Below, piece by piece: positions 16,711 through 24,281 of a stretch of DNA of 64,000 bases. Both the position numbers and the translations under genes were made by a program. This DNA is from Eubacteriaceae bacterium Marseille-Q4139 (lineage in GTDB: Bacteria; Bacillota; Clostridia; Lachnospirales; Lachnospiraceae). The stretch is from the NCBI GenBank assembly GCA_018223415.1, contig JAGTTQ010000001.1:944365-1008364 (forward strand), read 5' to 3'. The notes below the pieces were generated by a model. It made no database searches, was not told the DNA's origin, and saw nothing but the letters and a program-made list of their open reading frames with translations. How positions within the stretch are numbered: the first letter of the stretch is position 1; the number at the start of each line of letters is the position of its first letter.

Positions 16711-19002
16711 TTATTGCTGTTCTCCAGCCCAGTATTTCGTAGAAAATTCTTTTAAGACGGCGTCCGCATCCTCCGGCGGCGCCGGTTCCGCATCAAAGCG
16801 CCCGAGAGCGTTCCCGTTTTCGTAAAGCATGTCCGTCATGTATCCCTTTTTCAACATGACAACGACGTTGTTCCAGCCGTCTGTCCCCGGCTTTAAGTAG
16901 CCGCTTCCCAGGTAAATATAGTCGGTTCCTGCGTAATTTAAGTAACAGACCAGGGCCTCCGGGCTGGCGGCCAGATAAAGATTCCCGTCGCTCCCCTCGA
17001 TGTCCGTATAGCTCTGTGCATTGCACGGGAACAGCAGCATTTCCGGCTGGCTCCCGATCACAAGGGCTCGTGTCTCCTCATCGGCCGCCAGAATGTCCCA
17101 GATTTCCCGATTCCCGTCCGCCTTTAGCATCGCCTCGTTTTCCGCCGCATGATCGTAATAGCCGGCATGGAAAACGCTCACCGGCGTAAGCCCCAAAACG
17201 CCGGCCCAGTTGCTGACCGCCATGATTGTCATGTTGAAAAGCGCCGCCGGGACGAAAAGTTCCACCGTCAGATGGGCCAGGACGGCATTCTCCATCTTCC
17301 CGATGACAATGACTGCAAGCACTGCGAACAGACAGTACAAAAGCATGAAATAGTTTCCGTCCACCTGCCATAAAAGGTAAAGGGCCGCAAGGCTTGCCGC
17401 GCCAACCGAAAGGAATAGAAAAAGCAGGCAGGAAAGCGGCGCCTTCTCCCGTTTTTTCCCTTTTTTCATCCGCACAATGGCCGGAACCAGAAAAAGCGCC
17501 AGAATCATCACAAGAAACGGCGAACCCCATGCAATCCGCACATGGGCCATGTCTTCGCTCACCGGCGCTAAAAGGACGCCGTAAAGCCGCCTGACAAAAT
17601 GCCAGACCCCTTCCTTTGAAAACGGGGAGCCGCCGTTTGAGGGGAGCGCGGCAAACCAGAACGGATATTTCGCATAAAATCCAAGCTTTTCCCAGATCTC
17701 ATAAAAAACCGATGTGATCGGGACGCCAGTCAGATGAAACGTCCGGAGCCACACAAGAATCCACATGGCCGCCGTCGGAATCACGGTCTGCCAGAGGCTT
17801 TCCCTAAACCGGAACCGGAGGTTTTTCGTAATCAGCATGTAAAGGATGGCCGTCCCAAAAACGGCTGTGGAAAACACAAGCGCCGTCGGCTTCATCACAA
17901 GCGTCAGGAAATAGGCATCAAGCGCGATCACCAGATAGGAGTCCCGCCGTTTTTTCAGGTACAGGAGCAGAAAGCAGATCATGATAAGCTGGTACAGTAC
18001 CGTCACCATGTCTGTCTTTGCCGATATGGCCATGTTCATGACGCCGGGGATGCAGGAAACCATCGCCGCGCAGAGAAGACTGTAACGGCGGCTCACAAAT
18101 AACTCCGCAATTTTCCCGCAGGAAAACAGGACGCCGGCGGCCGCCCACACCTGGAATGCCAGAAAAAATCCGTAGGACGGCAGGCCGGAAAGCGGCAGAA
18201 GCAGGATCTCAAGGCCCTTCGGGTAGGTGTAGACCACATTGACGCTCCCCAGGTTCTCATAAATCCCGTTCCCATTGTTTAACACATATTCCGACCGGAG
18301 GCCATAGTGAAGGGAATCGTAATCCAGGCAGATGTTCATCCGGCCCGCCTGCATAAAAAGGATCGCAAGCATCACGGAAACCATAACCGCCGCCGTAAAG
18401 CTCATGGGCCGCTTTTTCACAAGAAACCGTTTCCGCCAGGACGAATTCACAGAAAGCCTTGCCGCCATGCGGGACGCCGCAGGCACCAGATAAACGGCCG
18501 CAAGGAGCGCCGTCAGGATCCTGGTATGGGCGATGCTTCCGATTCCCGCAAGGGACAGGAGGCAGAAGGCTAAAATCATAAGGCCGCTTCCCAGGACGAA
18601 ATCTGCCATAGCCGTAATCTCATGGAATTCCAGGAAGCCGTTTTCGCCTTTTTTTGCTGCCCCGCCTGCTATCTGGCGGCGGAGCGTGCTCCCGAGCCGG
18701 ATCAAAAGAAGGACGTAAAGCCCTGACACGAGAAGCGGGAAGAACGCCCGGTGCAGCCACGAAAAGACTGCGCCTGCCAGAAACAGAAGGCACCACCGGA
18801 CGACCGGCACCCGGCACCTTTTTAAAATGAGAAAGAACACGCCGAAGAGGACTGCCGTTTCCAAAAGCAGCCCCACACTCTCCGGCTCCCAGAGCCGTTC
18901 TCCGTCGACACCTATGACATAAATCTGGCCGATCCCGATTAACAGGGCCGCCGCCGTCACCATTGCCAGAAAGATGAGGCAGGCCCATTCCTTTTTCTTC
19001 AT
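16711..19002 (-). CDS. Very large polytopic membrane protein, probable GT-C glycosyltransferase
   Basis: A 763-residue protein with about fourteen hydrophobic segments and a C-terminal soluble domain (about 640-763). A loop near residues 225-265 reads CLDYDSLHYGLRSEYVLNNG then VYTYPKGLEILLLPLSGL, the DxxxY/YPxG type arrangement seen in large GT-C mannosyl/arabinosyl-like transferases and in polymerases. The family cannot be named with certainty. Its start lies only 34 bp after a strong terminator hairpin (19030-19055), so expression may depend on a separate promoter or on antitermination. Confidence 0.65.
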   Translation of the reverse strand: MKKKEWACLIFLAMVTAAALLIGIGQIYVIGVDGERLWEPESVGLLLETAVLFGVFFLILKRCRVPVVRWCLLFLAGAVFSWLHRAFFPLLVSGLYVLLLIRLGSTLRRQIAGGAAKKGENGFLEFHEITAMADFVLGSGLMILAFCLLSLAGIGSIAHTRILTALLAAVYLVPAASRMAARLSVNSSWRKRFLVKKRPMSFTAAVMVSVMLAILFMQAGRMNICLDYDSLHYGLRSEYVLNNGNGIYENLGSVNVVYTYPKGLEILLLPLSGLPSYGFFLAFQVWAAAGVLFSCGKIAELFVSRRYSLLCAAMVSCIPGVMNMAISAKTDMVTVLYQLIMICFLLLYLKKRRDSYLVIALDAYFLTLVMKPTALVFSTAVFGTAILYMLITKNLRFRFRESLWQTVIPTAAMWILVWLRTFHLTGVPITSVFYEIWEKLGFYAKYPFWFAALPSNGGSPFSKEGVWHFVRRLYGVLLAPVSEDMAHVRIAWGSPFLVMILALFLVPAIVRMKKGKKREKAPLSCLLFLFLSVGAASLAALYLLWQVDGNYFMLLYCLFAVLAVIVIGKMENAVLAHLTVELFVPAALFNMTIMAVSNWAGVLGLTPVSVFHAGYYDHAAENEAMLKADGNREIWDILAADEETRALVIGSQPEMLLFPCNAQSYTDIEGSDGNLYLAASPEALVCYLNYAGTDYIYLGSGYLKPGTDGWNNVVVMLKKGYMTDMLYENGNALGRFDAEPAPPEDADAVLKEFSTKYWAGEQQ

Positions 19003-19029
19003 GTCACCCCCGCGTATGTCCTATGCGAT

Positions 19030-19055
19030 AAAAAAGTGTGCGCTGCGGCGCACAC
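19030..19055 (-). terminator. Strong intrinsic terminator between gmhA and the membrane-protein genes
   Basis: On the minus strand a perfect 8-bp stem GTGTGCGC/GCGCACAC with a 4-nt loop (arms 19036-19043 and 19048-19055) runs into six Ts. It is placed inside what is otherwise one polysaccharide operon, so it would separate gmhA from the downstream genes unless it is read through. Confidence 0.85.
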
Positions 19056-19056
19056 T

Positions 19057-19169
19057 CGCGCCGGAGCGCGGCTGCGTCAGCAGCCATATTCCTCTGCGCG
19101 AAGTGCGCATCCTTGCGGAGCGTTTTTGTTTCATAGGACGCAATTTTCTATGAAACAAAAAACCGCTCC
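19057..19169 (-). other. Array of tandem hairpins and a 20-bp inverted repeat downstream of gmhA
   Basis: Three more short perfect hairpins stand directly next to the terminator: arms 19057-19061/19066-19070, 19071-19075/19080-19084 and 19095-19099/19105-19109, with loops of 4 or 5 nt. Beyond them an inverted repeat pairs GGAGCG plus TTTTTGTTTCATAG (19117-19136) with its complement (19148-19169), overlapping the last gmhA codons. The dense run of structures over about 130 bp looks like a folded RNA rather than plain spacer. No known RNA family was recognised. Confidence 0.55.
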
Positions 19170-19795
19170 TCCAACATCAGGCACAGGGCGTGATACACCG
19201 GAAGATGGAGCTCCTGGATCTTATACGTTTCCGTCCCCGGAACGACGATGGCCGCATCCGCAAAGGCCGCCAGCTTCCCGCCGTCTTTTCCCGAAAGGCA
19301 GAGAACCTTCATGCCCTTCGCCCGCGCCGTCACGGCTGCGTACATGACATTCTCCGCATTTCCGGACGTGCTGATCCCCAGGAACACATCGCCCGGCCGG
19401 CCGTAGCCGTTGACCTGCTGTGCATAGGAAAGCGTGCCGTCCACGTCGTTTGCAAAGGCCGAGGACAGCGCCGCATGGCCCGAGAGGGCGATGGCCATAA
19501 GCCCGCCCTGGAGCTTTTCGGAAAGCTCGGCGCCGCGCACGTGGTCTGCCTCCGACAAAGCTCTTGCCATCTCTTCGCCCACCGGGCGGCGTTTTACAAA
19601 GCCCTTCATCAATTCTCCCACAATATGCTCCGAATCGGCGGCACTCCCGCCGTTTCCCGCAATTAAGAGCTTTCCGCCGCCTGCGTAGCAGGCCTCGAGA
19701 ATCTCATACGCCTTCCGGATTTCCCCCTTTACCGCTTCCAGCGCTGGATAGCGAAGAACCAGTCCGTCCAGTATTTCTTTTATCTTTTCCTGCAT
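19148..19795 (-). CDS. gmhA: Phosphoheptose isomerase (sedoheptulose 7-phosphate isomerase)
   Basis: A 215-residue SIS-domain isomerase converting sedoheptulose 7-phosphate to D-glycero-manno-heptose 7-phosphate. Motifs: LLIAGNGGSAADSEHIVGELM (phosphate loop and catalytic region), FANDVDGTLSYAQQV, FLGISTSGNAENVM and, near the C-terminus, QELHLPVYHALC with the zinc-binding residues. I start at the ATG at 19795, 8 nt after AGGAG; another ATG at 19801 is only 2 nt from it. Other heptose genes (hldE, gmhB) are not in the window, so heptose is probably completed elsewhere. It opens the polysaccharide gene cluster. Confidence 0.9.
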   Translation of the reverse strand: MQEKIKEILDGLVLRYPALEAVKGEIRKAYEILEACYAGGGKLLIAGNGGSAADSEHIVGELMKGFVKRRPVGEEMARALSEADHVRGAELSEKLQGGLMAIALSGHAALSSAFANDVDGTLSYAQQVNGYGRPGDVFLGISTSGNAENVMYAAVTARAKGMKVLCLSGKDGGKLAAFADAAIVVPGTETYKIQELHLPVYHALCLMLEERFFVS

Positions 19796-19825
19796 GTCCA
19801 TGTCTCCTGTCCTGTTTTTGTGCAC

Positions 19826-19857
19826 AATGATAGAATAGCCGCTTACGCGACTATTCT
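19826..19857. repeat. Palindromic repeat, copy 1
   Basis: The unit TGATAGAATAGCCGC, TTAC, GCGACTATTCT folds into a hairpin with a TTAC loop and one mismatch. The first copy (here) loses the outer 3' arm, being followed by CCATATCC. A second copy of the same sequence is at 19938-19972. Together they flank two other hairpins upstream of gmhA. Confidence 0.75.
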
Positions 19858-19935
19858 CCATATCCGTTCACGGATATGGGCCTCCGGCGGATTCCAGCGC
19901 CCGGATTTTTGCGGTGTACGCAAAAACCGGCATCC
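19858..19935. other. Two further hairpins between the palindromic repeats
   Basis: A perfect 9-bp stem CCATATCCG/CGGATATGG with a TTCA loop (19858-19879), then a larger imperfect stem in which CCGG-TTTTTGCG (about 19911-19915 onward, one bulged A) pairs with CGCAAAAACCGG (about 19919-19930), with outer arms CGGAT/ATCCG. No ORF or promoter is convincing here. Confidence 0.55.
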
Positions 19936-19937
19936 GC

Positions 19938-19974
19938 AATGATAGAATAGCCGCTTACGCGACTATTCTATCAT
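19938..19974. repeat. Palindromic repeat, copy 2
   Basis: A full copy of the palindrome whose first copy is at 19826-19857. Here both arms are complete: TGATAGAATAG at about 19940-19950 pairs with CTATTCTATCA at about 19963-19973, with CGC/GCG inside and a TTAC loop. It lies in the leader of the minus-strand gmhA operon. Confidence 0.75.
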
Positions 19975-20021
19975 ATATCATCCCGTCTTTCCATAAGGTT
20001 TTCGTGTTTCGGACGAAAAAA

Positions 20022-20092
20022 CGCCCCTCCATGACCGGTGGAGGGGCGAAATCTATTGGTGCGGGCCAAAATGACCGGTTTTGGCCTGCACC
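20022..20092 (-). terminator. Twin hairpins with identical loops; terminator of the ABC/double-cubane operon
   Basis: Two tandem stems follow the stop of the minus-strand operon (20114). The first (20058-20092) has 14-bp arms with one mismatch; the second (20022-20048) has perfect 10-bp arms CGCCCCTCCA/TGGAGGGGCG and runs into six Ts on the minus strand. Both close on exactly the same 7-nt loop, TGACCGG (+ strand; 20072-20078 and 20032-20038). The second is a clear intrinsic terminator; the purpose of the first is not known. Confidence 0.8.
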
Positions 20093-20113
20093 GTCCAATT
20101 AAGGGGGAGTTGT

Positions 20114-21256
20114 CTAGCTCTCAAGCGGATTCCATACGAGATCCATGACCTCTTCTTCCTGGCCTTCCTCGTATGCCGTAATCAGATCAAGACGGATGTA
20201 GTCTGCCACGATCTGCTCAAGTCCGGCTTCGCTGAAATCCTTGTCGATATCGAAATCCAGAACCTCAAACATTTCAAGGTTCATGTCGTAGTCTCCGGAA
20301 ATCATATTGTTGTCTAAAAGCATCTGGACAGCCTCAGCTCCATTCTCTTCCATCCATTTGCTTGCCTTGCGGACGCAGTCCGTGATCTTCTTCGCCGTAA
20401 TCGGGTTCTCCTCTACGAACGTCTTGCTCATGGCAAGTACGCAGCAGGGCTCTCCGGCGAAGTCGTCGTCAAGCAGGGAACGGACGCATACAAGCGTTCC
20501 ATCCTGAACGAAAGGATATGCATAAATATCGGTAAACAGGGATGCGCTGATTTCTCCGCTTTCCATTGCGTTGATGGCAGCGTCGTTTTCTACCTGCATG
20601 ATCTTGATGTCGGTGAGCGGGTTGATGCCGTCCACGTCAAAGAAACGGCAGGTAATGTTATAGCCGCTGGAACCGATGGGATCCGGTGTGGAAACATTCT
20701 TTCCAACCAGGTCAGCCGTCGTCGTGATGCCGCTGTCTGCCAGAGCATATAAGGAACGGCAGCCTGTATGGGCGCCTGCAACGAATTCCAGGTCTACGCC
20801 GTTGGTAGCCGGCACTAACATCGTGGAAATGTGGCCTACTGCCAGGTCGGCAGCGCCCGTTCCAAGTGCCTCCGTATAGGAGCTTCCTGCTACCATCTCA
20901 ACCTCAATGCCTTCTTCCTCATAGTAGCCAAGGACATCGGCAAACCACGGTGCGGAGGTACAGTTTCCGCCTGTATAGTAGTAAGTGACGGGCTTGCCGT
21001 AAGCCGGCTCAGCCTTCCATGCCTCTTCATCGACTTCTGCTGCCGCCTCGGCTGCTTCTGTCTCCTCGTCACTTGCTTCCTCAGACGCAGCTTCCGTTGC
21101 CGCCTCGGCCGTCGTCTCTGCTGCCGTTGTCGTTTCTGCCGCTGTCGTCTCTGCTGCTGTCGTCTCCTTTGCAGCCCCCTGCTCGCCGCAGGCCGTAAGG
21201 CTTAAAGCCATGGCAGCACAGAGCGCGCCTGCGATCAGATAGTGTCTTTTTCTCAT
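20114..21256 (-). CDS. ABC transporter substrate-binding lipoprotein (NMT1/SsuA-like)
   Basis: A 380-residue solute-binding protein of the nitrate/sulfonate/taurine/thiamine-precursor class. It has a lipoprotein signal with lipobox LTAC (C23), then an unusual 45-residue tether made almost only of Thr, Ala and Glu, then the binding domain from about residue 80: WFADVLGYYEEEGIEVEM and LGTGAADLAVGHISTM are the usual NMT1 landmarks. Several Cys occur in the domain (NCTSAPWF, ITCRFF, EPCCVLA), more than usual. It is the last gene of the operon, 41 bp after the ATPase. The ligand is unknown; the adjacent reductase suggests an anaerobically reducible compound. Confidence 0.88.
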   Translation of the reverse strand: MRKRHYLIAGALCAAMALSLTACGEQGAAKETTAAETTAAETTTAAETTAEAATEAASEEASDEETEAAEAAAEVDEEAWKAEPAYGKPVTYYYTGGNCTSAPWFADVLGYYEEEGIEVEMVAGSSYTEALGTGAADLAVGHISTMLVPATNGVDLEFVAGAHTGCRSLYALADSGITTTADLVGKNVSTPDPIGSSGYNITCRFFDVDGINPLTDIKIMQVENDAAINAMESGEISASLFTDIYAYPFVQDGTLVCVRSLLDDDFAGEPCCVLAMSKTFVEENPITAKKITDCVRKASKWMEENGAEAVQMLLDNNMISGDYDMNLEMFEVLDFDIDKDFSEAGLEQIVADYIRLDLITAYEEGQEEEVMDLVWNPLES

Positions 21257-21297
21257 AATCGTTCTCCTCCGTTATAAAACATATATATTTGAAATCA

Positions 21298-22074
21298 TCA
21301 GGCAGTCTTTTCGCCGGAGCCGTAATCCAAAAGCTCCAGGATCTGATTCCTGTATTCCACAAATTTTGGGCCGCTCCGCTTTCTCGGATACGGCAGGTCG
21401 ATCTTAATGTCCTTTTTAATCCTGCCAGGCTTGGCCTCCATCACGAGGACGCGGCTTCCCATGTAAATGGCCTCGTCGATGTCGTGGGTCACCATGACGA
21501 TAAGCTGTTTCCCCTTCTGCCACATGTGAAGGATCTCGTCCTGGATATTCATCCGTGTAAACGCGTCCAGGGCTCCGAGAGGCTCATCCATCAAAAGGAT
21601 GTCCGGCTCGTTAATCAGGGAACGGACGAGGGCAACGCGCTGTGCCATACCGCCGGAAAGCTGTGCCGGATAGTCGTTCCGGAAATCCTCCAGGCCGATG
21701 AGCTTTAACATCCGCTCGACCTTCTCTTCATTTCCTTTATATGTATTCTGCATCCGCAGGCTGAAGGAGATGTTCTTCTCCACCGTCAGCCACGGGAACA
21801 GCGTCGGTTTCTGAAATACCATGCCGCGGCTCGGGTCCGGCCCTGTAATCTCCTTTCCGTTGACGGAAAGATGCCCTGTCGTCGGTACCGTAAGGCCGGC
21901 AATCAGCCTTAAAATTGTGGACTTCCCGCAGCCGGATGTGCCGACGATGCTGACAAACTCGCCGTCCCTCATGACCGTGTTAATGTCCCCGAGGGCGTGG
22001 GTGATATCGTCGCCGTCCACCCTGGCAAAGCTTTTGGACACATGGTCTAACTTCAGTACAATCTCCTCTGCCAT
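21298..22074 (-). CDS. ABC transporter ATP-binding protein (SsuB/TauB/NrtD-like)
   Basis: A 258-residue ATPase for the importer encoded with it. Walker A is GTSGCGKST (residues about 44-52), the signature is LSGGMAQRVALVRSLI, Walker B DILLMDEPLGALD and the switch VTHDIDEAIYMG. The ATG at 22074 overlaps the permease stop codon as TAATG, the arrangement of translational coupling; a longer frame starting at 22098 is less likely. The sequence GRIKKDIKIDLPYPRKR near the end is typical of the nitrate/sulfonate/taurine subfamily. Confidence 0.92.
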   Translation of the reverse strand: MAEEIVLKLDHVSKSFARVDGDDITHALGDINTVMRDGEFVSIVGTSGCGKSTILRLIAGLTVPTTGHLSVNGKEITGPDPSRGMVFQKPTLFPWLTVEKNISFSLRMQNTYKGNEEKVERMLKLIGLEDFRNDYPAQLSGGMAQRVALVRSLINEPDILLMDEPLGALDAFTRMNIQDEILHMWQKGKQLIVMVTHDIDEAIYMGSRVLVMEAKPGRIKKDIKIDLPYPRKRSGPKFVEYRNQILELLDYGSGEKTA

Positions 22075-23090
22075 TACTTCACCATTCCTTCCTGCCATCT
22101 GAGCGCCCTGCTCTTTATGAGCCCCAAGAGCTTCGTGACTGCCGTGAAGATCAGGCAGATGATGATGATGGACGCATACATTTTATTGTACTGGGCCCAT
22201 GCCTTCGCCCAGTTGATGTACCAGCCGAGTCCGGCTTCCACGCCGATCATCTCGGCAATCATGAGGGCGGTGCAGGCGATGCTCATCCCCTGGGTCAGCC
22301 CCTGGAAAATGTTCGGGAGCGCATGGGGAATCGCCACGCGGAACACCATCTGATGCTCCTTTGTCCCAAGTGTCCTGGCAGCCTCAAAATACGACACATC
22401 CACGTTGGAGATGCCGGTCATCGAAGCCATGGTTACGGAGAACCAGACGCCGAGGCCGATGACGATGACGGCGCCCATGAATAAGGACGACGCGATTACC
22501 ATCATAAGCGGGATCCATGTGGACGTGGGGATCGGCCCCAGAACCTTTAAAATCGGATCCACCCAGTACCGCACCCGCCTGCTGTATCCGCAGGTGATGC
22601 CGGTGATGAGCCCCAGGATGGCGCCGCAGAAGTAGCCTGTAAAAAGCAGCCGCAGCGTGTGGGCGGCGCATTCCAGAAGATATGCCCGGTCTTCAATCAT
22701 GATATTGAAAATATCGTTGAACCACGGGAAGAACGGGTACCTCAAAGCCCCTGTCTTTAACGTCATGTAATCGTAAAGCGACAGCACCAGAAACAGCACG
22801 CCGTATAACGGTGCCATGTAGCGGAGCTTGTCCACCAGCCGCTTCTTCTTTCCCAGAACACCGTACACGAGAAAGACCGCGTACAGCACCATGAAAAACA
22901 GCAGGAAATACACGTATGTCATCGGATCCTTATTCTTCCTGAGATTGGGGATCTCCCAGTATTCCCATATCGCAAACAGGCCGCAGGCCAGGGGAAACAG
23001 GAGAAATACCACGTCAAGCCGCTTTTCCAGCCAGGTTTTTTCCTTTTCCTCCATCTCCCGGAGCTGTTCCTTTGTCATTTGCGGTTCCAA
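22074..23090 (-). CDS. ABC transporter permease (SsuC/TauC-like) with N-terminal membrane extension
   Basis: A 338-residue permease. The C-terminal about 220 residues are the standard BPD_transp_1 domain with the EAA loop FEAARTLGTKEHQMVFRVAIP coupling to the ATPase. In front lie about 110 extra residues with three added hydrophobic segments (about 28-45, 58-82 and 90-110), making it about 80 residues longer than TauC/SsuC proteins. The extension is cytoplasmic-basic at its start (EEKEKTWLEKRLD). It is 12 bp downstream of the double-cubane reductase gene, so importer and enzyme should be made together. Confidence 0.88.
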   Translation of the reverse strand: MEPQMTKEQLREMEEKEKTWLEKRLDVVFLLFPLACGLFAIWEYWEIPNLRKNKDPMTYVYFLLFFMVLYAVFLVYGVLGKKKRLVDKLRYMAPLYGVLFLVLSLYDYMTLKTGALRYPFFPWFNDIFNIMIEDRAYLLECAAHTLRLLFTGYFCGAILGLITGITCGYSRRVRYWVDPILKVLGPIPTSTWIPLMMVIASSLFMGAVIVIGLGVWFSVTMASMTGISNVDVSYFEAARTLGTKEHQMVFRVAIPHALPNIFQGLTQGMSIACTALMIAEMIGVEAGLGWYINWAKAWAQYNKMYASIIIICLIFTAVTKLLGLIKSRALRWQEGMVK

Positions 23091-23102
23091 ATTTCTTTCC
23101 TC

Positions 23103-24251
23103 CTACAAAAGCTCGATAAATGCAGCCATTCTTGTGTTGATCTGTCCGATGTCCGCCTGGGAATAGTCGGTCTCCACCACCGTATAGGGGATTCCCTTCT
23201 TATCCTTCACAAGCTGGCGTACCATCGCCGTCTCCACGTTGTAGGTATGGCATGCCTGGAGCACCAGATCCACAACGCCGTCTACCTTGAAATCGTCGAT
23301 TAACTTCTCAAGAAGCGCCATGCGGTTGGGATTCGGCGACATGCAGGAGCAGCCGATGTTTAAATATTTCCGTGCCAGGGCATCGTAAACATCCGGATTC
23401 TCTTCGTCCACCGGATCCAGAGGCTTCATGCCGGAGCAGTTCTCGAAGCAGACAACAACACCGCCGTTGGCCTCGATGGCGCGCACCACCTTAAGCGCGG
23501 CGCCGCCGGACGGGGAACCGGTTAAGAGGATGCGTTTCTTCTTTCCAATATTCTTTCCGGCCGCGTATTCGGCCTCGATTTTATCTGTGACGGCATTCAG
23601 CTCTGCGGCCAGCTCTCCTGTTTTCATCCGGAAGCCGGAGCCATAAACCGTATTGACAATGTCCAGTCCCGTAACCGGCGCCGGATCAAGCGTCATCACA
23701 TACTGAAGCCGGTGAAGGGCGGCCTGGATCTCGTTTCTTTCATGAATCTGTGCCCGGATGGCTTCTTCTGTGATAGTCGTCTCGAATTTTTCCTCCAGAA
23801 GCTCTTTGAATTTAATCAGCTCATTCTTATAAAGCTCAATGCCTGCCTCCGTCTGCTTGTTGGGAAGCTCGATGACATGAACCGGCTTGAACTCCGCTAA
23901 CATCTCATACATTTTCTTCTTCCCGTCGCAGGTAGTCTCGCCTACCACCAGATCCGAGAAATAGAAGTACGGGCATTTATCTGTTTTTGCAAAGCCGTAG
24001 CTGGACTTGATGAGCGGACAGAGGTTTCTCGGCAGATCCTTTTCCGCTTCCGGGATTGTCTCGTCGGAGACAGAACATAAGCCCACGACGGCAGCCCCCA
24101 TGGCCTGAGGAATCTCCCGCGGCAGATACGTGCAGAATACGCCTACAACCGGCATTCCCTGATCCTTCAGTTCCTTAATCGTCAAAAACGACTGCTTTCT
24201 CGCGTCCGCAAACTCTTCAAAAATTTCCGGCAGGTCTTTTCTAAGTTCCAT
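23103..24251 (-). CDS. Double-cubane-cluster anaerobic reductase (YjiM-like, 2-hydroxyacyl-CoA dehydratase family)
   Basis: A 382-residue protein of the HgdB family that closely resembles E. coli YjiM and the double-cubane cluster proteins (DCCP). The near-invariant block DLPRNLCPLIKSSYGFAKTD then KCPYFYFSDLVVGETTCDGK is present. Conserved cysteines in the N-terminal half are C40, C59, C78, C93 and C108; others appear in FENCSG, IGCSCMSP and LQACHTYN. DCCPs hold an [8Fe-9S] cluster and do low-potential reductions driven by an ATP-hydrolysing activator, which here is the gene just upstream. Their physiological substrate is generally unknown. It is a single-subunit type, unlike the two-subunit hydroxyacyl-CoA dehydratases. 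Confidence 0.9.
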   Translation of the reverse strand: MELRKDLPEIFEEFADARKQSFLTIKELKDQGMPVVGVFCTYLPREIPQAMGAAVVGLCSVSDETIPEAEKDLPRNLCPLIKSSYGFAKTDKCPYFYFSDLVVGETTCDGKKKMYEMLAEFKPVHVIELPNKQTEAGIELYKNELIKFKELLEEKFETTITEEAIRAQIHERNEIQAALHRLQYVMTLDPAPVTGLDIVNTVYGSGFRMKTGELAAELNAVTDKIEAEYAAGKNIGKKKRILLTGSPSGGAALKVVRAIEANGGVVVCFENCSGMKPLDPVDEENPDVYDALARKYLNIGCSCMSPNPNRMALLEKLIDDFKVDGVVDLVLQACHTYNVETAMVRQLVKDKKGIPYTVVETDYSQADIGQINTRMAAFIELL

Positions 24252-24281
24252 GCTGCTCTTCTCTCCTTTTTCTTGTATGTC

